36,179 bases of DNA from Desulfuromonadales bacterium (GTDB lineage: Bacteria > Desulfobacterota > Desulfuromonadia > Desulfuromonadales > UBA2197): contig JACUTW010000019.1 in the NCBI GenBank assembly GCA_014859605.1, positions 1 to 36,179 of the forward strand, written 5' to 3'. A program made the translations under genes and the position numbers. Positions 33,518 to 36,179 of this stretch are shown here, one piece after another. Each line of letters opens with the position of its first letter. Position 1 is the stretch's first letter. Under the pieces are notes generated by a model that saw nothing but the letters and a program-made list of their open reading frames with translations, made no database searches and had not been told where the DNA came from.

Positions 33518-34747
33518 ATGAGCAGTGGGCAGGAGAATCTTGTTGTCGGTCTCGACATCGGCACAACGAAAATATGTGCAATTGTCGGCAACCTGACCGA
33601 GGAGGGCCTCGATATTGTCGGAATTGGGACATCGCCATCACGAGGATTGCGTAAGGGGGTCGTCATTAATATTGACGCCACTGTCGAAGCGATTCAAAAA
33701 GCCTTAAAAGAAGCGGAACGGATGGCGGGGTGTGAAATCAGTTCTGTCTTTGCCGGGATCGCCGGTGGCCACATCAAAGGATTAAACTCGCAAGGCATTA
33801 TTGCCATCAAAAATCGGGAGGTTTCCCAAGAGGATGTCCGGCGCGTCATTGATTCGGCAAAAGCTATTGCCATCCCAATGGATCGGGAAGTCATTCACAT
33901 CCTCCCCCAGGAATATATTATTGACGACCAGTGCGGCATCAAAGAACCCCTTGGAATGAGCGGCGTGCGCCTTGAAGCTCGCGTCCATATTGTCACCGGA
34001 GCCGTTGCCAGCGCGCAAAACATTATTAAGTGCTGCACGCGCGCCGGTGTCGATGTCGCCGATATCGTTCTGGAACAACTCGCGTCATCGGAAGCGGTCC
34101 TGGCCCCTGACGAAAAGGAACTCGGTGTCGCCCTCATCGATATTGGCGGAGGAACGACCGATCTGGCTATTTATGTTGGCGGCGCAATTAAACATACCGC
34201 CGTCCTCGCTCTCGGTGGCAATCATCTCACCAACGACATCGCCGTCGGTTTACGAACGCCAATGGCAGAAGCCGAACGCATCAAGCATAAATATGGCTGC
34301 TGCTTAACCTCACTGGTGGGCAAGGATGAAACGATCGAAGTTCCATCCGCGGGCGGGCGACAACCCCGCATTCTCTCCCGACAGCTCCTGGCTGAGATTC
34401 TCGAACCACGCGTCGATGAAATCTTCCAATTGGTTCTACGCGAAATAGAGAAGAGCGAATTTGAAAACGACATTGCATCCGGGATTGTCCTGACTGGTGG
34501 AACATCGATCCTGCCGGGCATGCCTGAACTTGCCGAGCAGATCTTTAATCTGCCGGTACGCAGGGGGACGCCCCAGGGGATCGGCGGCCTGGTTGACGTT
34601 GTCAACTCACCGGTCTATGCCACGGGAGTGGGTCTTGTAAAATACGGCTCCCGCAATATGGAAGTCCGGACCTTTTCAAAAGGGCAAAAAAATATCTTTG
34701 AACGTGTCACGCAACGCATGAAGGAATGGTTTGGTGAGTTTTTTTGA
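33518..34747 (+). CDS. ftsA: Cell division protein FtsA
   Basis: A 409-residue actin-like ATPase that tethers FtsZ to the membrane. The nucleotide motifs are VVGLDIGTTKICAIVG (phosphate 1), VALIDIGGGTTDLAIYVGGAI (phosphate 2) and the adenosine motif IVLTGGTSILPGMPELAEQIF. The 1C domain lies around KNREVSQEDVRRVIDSAKAI. The C-terminus has the conserved amphipathic membrane-targeting helix (RVTQRMKEWFGEFF). AAGGGG precedes ATG 33518. It ends 72 bp before the ftsZ start. Confidence 0.98.
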   Translation: MSSGQENLVVGLDIGTTKICAIVGNLTEEGLDIVGIGTSPSRGLRKGVVINIDATVEAIQKALKEAERMAGCEISSVFAGIAGGHIKGLNSQGIIAIKNREVSQEDVRRVIDSAKAIAIPMDREVIHILPQEYIIDDQCGIKEPLGMSGVRLEARVHIVTGAVASAQNIIKCCTRAGVDVADIVLEQLASSEAVLAPDEKELGVALIDIGGGTTDLAIYVGGAIKHTAVLALGGNHLTNDIAVGLRTPMAEAERIKHKYGCCLTSLVGKDETIEVPSAGGRQPRILSRQLLAEILEPRVDEIFQLVLREIEKSEFENDIASGIVLTGGTSILPGMPELAEQIFNLPVRRGTPQGIGGLVDVVNSPVYATGVGLVKYGSRNMEVRTFSKGQKNIFERVTQRMKEWFGEFF

Positions 34748-34819
34748 TTTTTTTCTGGTGTAATTGAACCCATTAACGCAAGGGGAGTGAACACCCCCGA
34801 AACCCTGCAGGGAGGGAAT

Positions 34820-35986
34820 ATGTTCGAATTTGATGAGAATATCGATCAATCACCAAGAATCAAGGTCATCGGTGTCGGTGGTGGCGGTGGCAATGCTGTC
34901 AATACAATGATCAAAACCGGCATTGACGGCGTTGAATTTATTGTCGCCAACACGGACGCACAAGCCTTGAGGGCAAATACCGCCGCCCTTAAAATTCAGC
35001 TCGGTGCCAAGTTAACAAAAGGCCTCGGTGCCGGTGCCAATCCAGAAGTCGGCAAGGAAGCGGCCCTCGAAGACCGTGACCGTATTTCTTCGATCCTCAA
35101 TGGTGCAGATATGGTCTTTGTCGCGGTCGGACTCGGCGGCGGAACCGGGACAGGGGCAGCACCGGTCATCGCTCAGGCGGCACGCGAAGTCGGAGCGCTG
35201 ACGGTCGGGGTCGTGACCAAACCCTTTAGTCGCGAAGGCAAGCTGCGCATGCAAAAGGCTGAGGATGGCGTCAGTGCGCTTAAAGACGTTGTCGACTGCC
35301 TGCTGGTTATCCCCAACGATCGCTTGATTGGTTTAGCAGGAAAATCGATGAGTGTTGTCGATGCTTTCCGTCCGGCTGACGATGTTTTACGTCAAGCGGT
35401 CCAGGGAATTTCCGATCTCATCACCACTCAGGGGATGATCAATGTCGACTTTGCAGACGTCAAGGCGGTCATGAGTGATCGCGGCATGGCGATGATGGGG
35501 ATCGGTATCGCTGAAGGTGAGAAACGCGCCACCGAGGCAGCAATGCAGGCCATCAGCAGTCCCCTTTTGGAGGAAATTGATATATCCGGTGCCAAGGGTG
35601 TTCTGGTGAATATTTGCGGTTCCTCCAGCATGACCATGGATGACTTTGATGAGGTTTCCCGCATCATCCATGAAAAAGTTCACGAAGATGCCAACATCAT
35701 CGTCGGCCTGGTCATTAATGAAGACATGGGAGAGAAGATCAAGGTAACGGCGATTGCGACCGGATTTGGCTCTTCCTTCGCGAAAGATCAGAGTGCTGAC
35801 GCAAGTCATAAAGACCGGGCTAATCTCAATGTTGCCCCACCGATTCTGACACATATCAATCGCGAAACACCGACCTTTATTCGCCTCGAGAAACAAAAAA
35901 ATCTTCCTGCCGGACTTCGTCTGGATCTAAATGACACCATAGAAGAATACGAAATCCCGACTTTTCTCCGTAAGCGCGTCGACTGA
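34820..35986 (+). CDS. ftsZ: Cell division GTPase FtsZ
   Basis: A 388-residue tubulin-like GTPase that forms the division ring. Motifs are [17 protein letters not shown] (13-30), [11 protein letters not shown], the tubulin signature [12 protein letters not shown] (104-115), NDRLIGL, the T7 region FADVKAVM, and the C-terminal conserved peptide [11 protein letters not shown] that binds FtsA. I chose ATG 34820 because GGGAGGG sits directly before it and the sequence begins in the family manner; a GTG at 34787 would add 11 residues. The 72-bp gap after ftsA contains small G/C palindromes (GGGG...CCCC near 34782-34798, CCCTGCAGGG 34804-34813) close to the ribosome site, which may tune translation. 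Confidence 0.98.
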   Translation: MFEFDENIDQSPRIKVIGVGGGGGNAVNTMIKTGIDGVEFIVANTDAQALRANTAALKIQLGAKLTKGLGAGANPEVGKEAALEDRDRISSILNGADMVFVAVGLGGGTGTGAAPVIAQAAREVGALTVGVVTKPFSREGKLRMQKAEDGVSALKDVVDCLLVIPNDRLIGLAGKSMSVVDAFRPADDVLRQAVQGISDLITTQGMINVDFADVKAVMSDRGMAMMGIGIAEGEKRATEAAMQAISSPLLEEIDISGAKGVLVNICGSSSMTMDDFDEVSRIIHEKVHEDANIIVGLVINEDMGEKIKVTAIATGFGSSFAKDQSADASHKDRANLNVAPPILTHINRETPTFIRLEKQKNLPAGLRLDLNDTIEEYEIPTFLRKRVD

Positions 35987-36002
35987 AAGACGAAAAAACA
36001 AG

Positions 36003-36052
36003 CACCAACAAAGAAAGGGACATGCGCGCGCATGTCCCTTTCTTTGTTGGTG
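36003..36052. repeat. 50-bp perfect palindrome downstream of ftsZ
   Basis: The 50 bases are a perfect inverted repeat centred between 36027 and 36028 (centre CATGCGCGCGCATG, outer arms CACCAACAAAGAAAGGGA and complement). RNA from either strand folds into a single long hairpin. On the minus strand it is followed four bases later by six T (35997-35992), so it fits a strong intrinsic terminator against read-through from the rRNA operon into ftsZ. On the plus strand no T-tract follows, so there it may act as a 3' stabilising hairpin on ftsZ mRNA. Confidence 0.85.
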
Positions 36053-36059
36053 TGTAAAA

Positions 36060-36084
36060 CCTGAAAAGTCGCTTCAGGAATTTT
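36060..36084 (+). terminator. Possible weak ftsZ terminator
   Basis: CCTGAA (36060-36065) and TTCAGG (36073-36078) form a 6-bp stem with a 7-base loop, followed by AATTTT. It is a small candidate stop for plus-strand dcw transcripts. The stronger hairpin at 36096-36120 may do this job instead. Confidence 0.35.
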
Positions 36085-36089
36085 AAGAC

Positions 36090-36124
36090 AAAAAAAGCCC
36101 GCCTTAGAACAAGGCGGGCTTTTC
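36090..36124 (-). terminator. Intrinsic terminator of the rRNA operon (likely bidirectional)
   Basis: AGCCCGCCTT (36096-36105) and AAGGCGGGCT (36111-36120) form a perfect 10-bp GC-rich stem with a 5-base loop. On the minus strand the stem is followed by a run of T (36096-36090), the classic form, just downstream of 5S rRNA. On the plus strand four T follow, so it may also stop ftsZ transcripts. Confidence 0.88.
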
Positions 36125-36135
36125 TCAATAAATTT

Positions 36136-36179
36136 CGGCGGCGACCTACTTTCCCACACGGCTTCCCATGCAGTATCAT
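36136..36179 (-). rRNA. rrf: 5S ribosomal RNA, 3' end only (cut by window edge)
   Basis: The minus strand reads ATACTGCATGGGAAGCCGTG and then a GTGGGAAAGTAGGTCGCCGCC segment, which is the conserved 3' third of bacterial 5S rRNA (TACTGCATGGG loop, GTGGGA-AGTAGG, GTCGCCGCC helix). The exact 3' end is approximate. The rest of the gene, and by inference 23S and 16S, lies beyond the right edge. It is convergent with the dcw cluster and is followed by an intrinsic terminator. Confidence 0.9.

Noticed and set aside
34787-34819. GTG start 33 bp upstream of the FtsZ start
   Set aside because: The extra residues are not FtsZ-like, and the strong GGGAGGG site directly precedes ATG 34820.
1-36179. CRISPR arrays, transposases, prophage genes, tRNAs
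   Set aside because: None seen on either strand; the only mobile-looking items are the REP-like hairpin and the HicAB pair.

Overview
The window looks like chromosome of a Desulfuromonadales/Geobacter-type deltaproteobacterium (Desulfuromonadota). The evidence is the moderately GC-rich sequence, two NtrC-type sigma-54 activators, iron genes built on FeoB with a DtxR-FeoA fusion, a class B PBP carrying a PASTA domain inside the division cluster, and MurE with the meso-DAP signature DNPR (Gram-negative type wall). I place it by gene content and sequence feel, not by a database match.

Left third, almost all on the minus strand. Read in transcription order from about 7630 leftwards, fur (own promoter, Fur-box palindrome, terminator) precedes an iron-uptake block: a LbtU-like outer-membrane porin preceded by two further Fur-box-like palindromes, feoB, a 59-residue seven-cysteine protein overlapping feoB by ATGA, and a DtxR-like regulator fused to a FeoA domain. 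A sigma-54 response regulator and a REC-PAS-histidine kinase with a cysteine cluster follow closely; the kinase runs off the left edge. To the right of fur lie a DUF2279-like exported protein and a TlpA-like thioredoxin/CcdA pair (extracytoplasmic thiol redox). Next is a second two-component system: membrane histidine kinase, sigma-54 regulator, and a small zinc protease overlapping the regulator.

Middle, 12.8-18.5 kb. An 84-bp divergent region serves the kinase, which looks leaderless, and truA, which is preceded by a 19-codon leader ORF ending in an ATGA overlap. A HicAB-type toxin-antitoxin pair with its own palindromic operator sits between truA and a bidirectional terminator. Then, on the minus strand, come a DEAD-box RNA helicase of the DeaD type, a CBS/DRTGG-containing DHH-family inorganic pyrophosphatase, and an 89-residue orphan ORF.

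Right half, 18.8-36.0 kb. This is a tightly packed division and cell wall (dcw) cluster on the plus strand: mraZ, rsmH, ftsL, ftsI, murE, murF, mraY, murD, ftsW, murG, murC, ddl, ftsQ, ftsA, ftsZ. Most junctions overlap by 1-4 bases or have only a few bases between them. A consensus sigma-70 promoter and two MraZ-box-like repeats precede mraZ. murB, often found between murC and ddl, is absent. The products act in order: cytoplasmic Mur ligases build UDP-MurNAc-pentapeptide, MraY and MurG make lipid II, and FtsW/FtsI polymerise and cross-link it at the septum organised by FtsZ, FtsA, FtsQ and FtsL.

The cluster ends facing the 3' end of an rRNA operon (5S rRNA on the minus strand at the right edge). 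The two are separated by an intrinsic terminator and a 50-bp perfect palindrome. I saw no CRISPR array, transposase, prophage gene or tRNA. The most unusual points are the leader ORF before truA, the degenerate DNA-binding domain of the FeoA-fused regulator, the cysteine-rich PAS kinase next to the iron operon, the missing murB, and the long palindrome between ftsZ and the rRNA operon.
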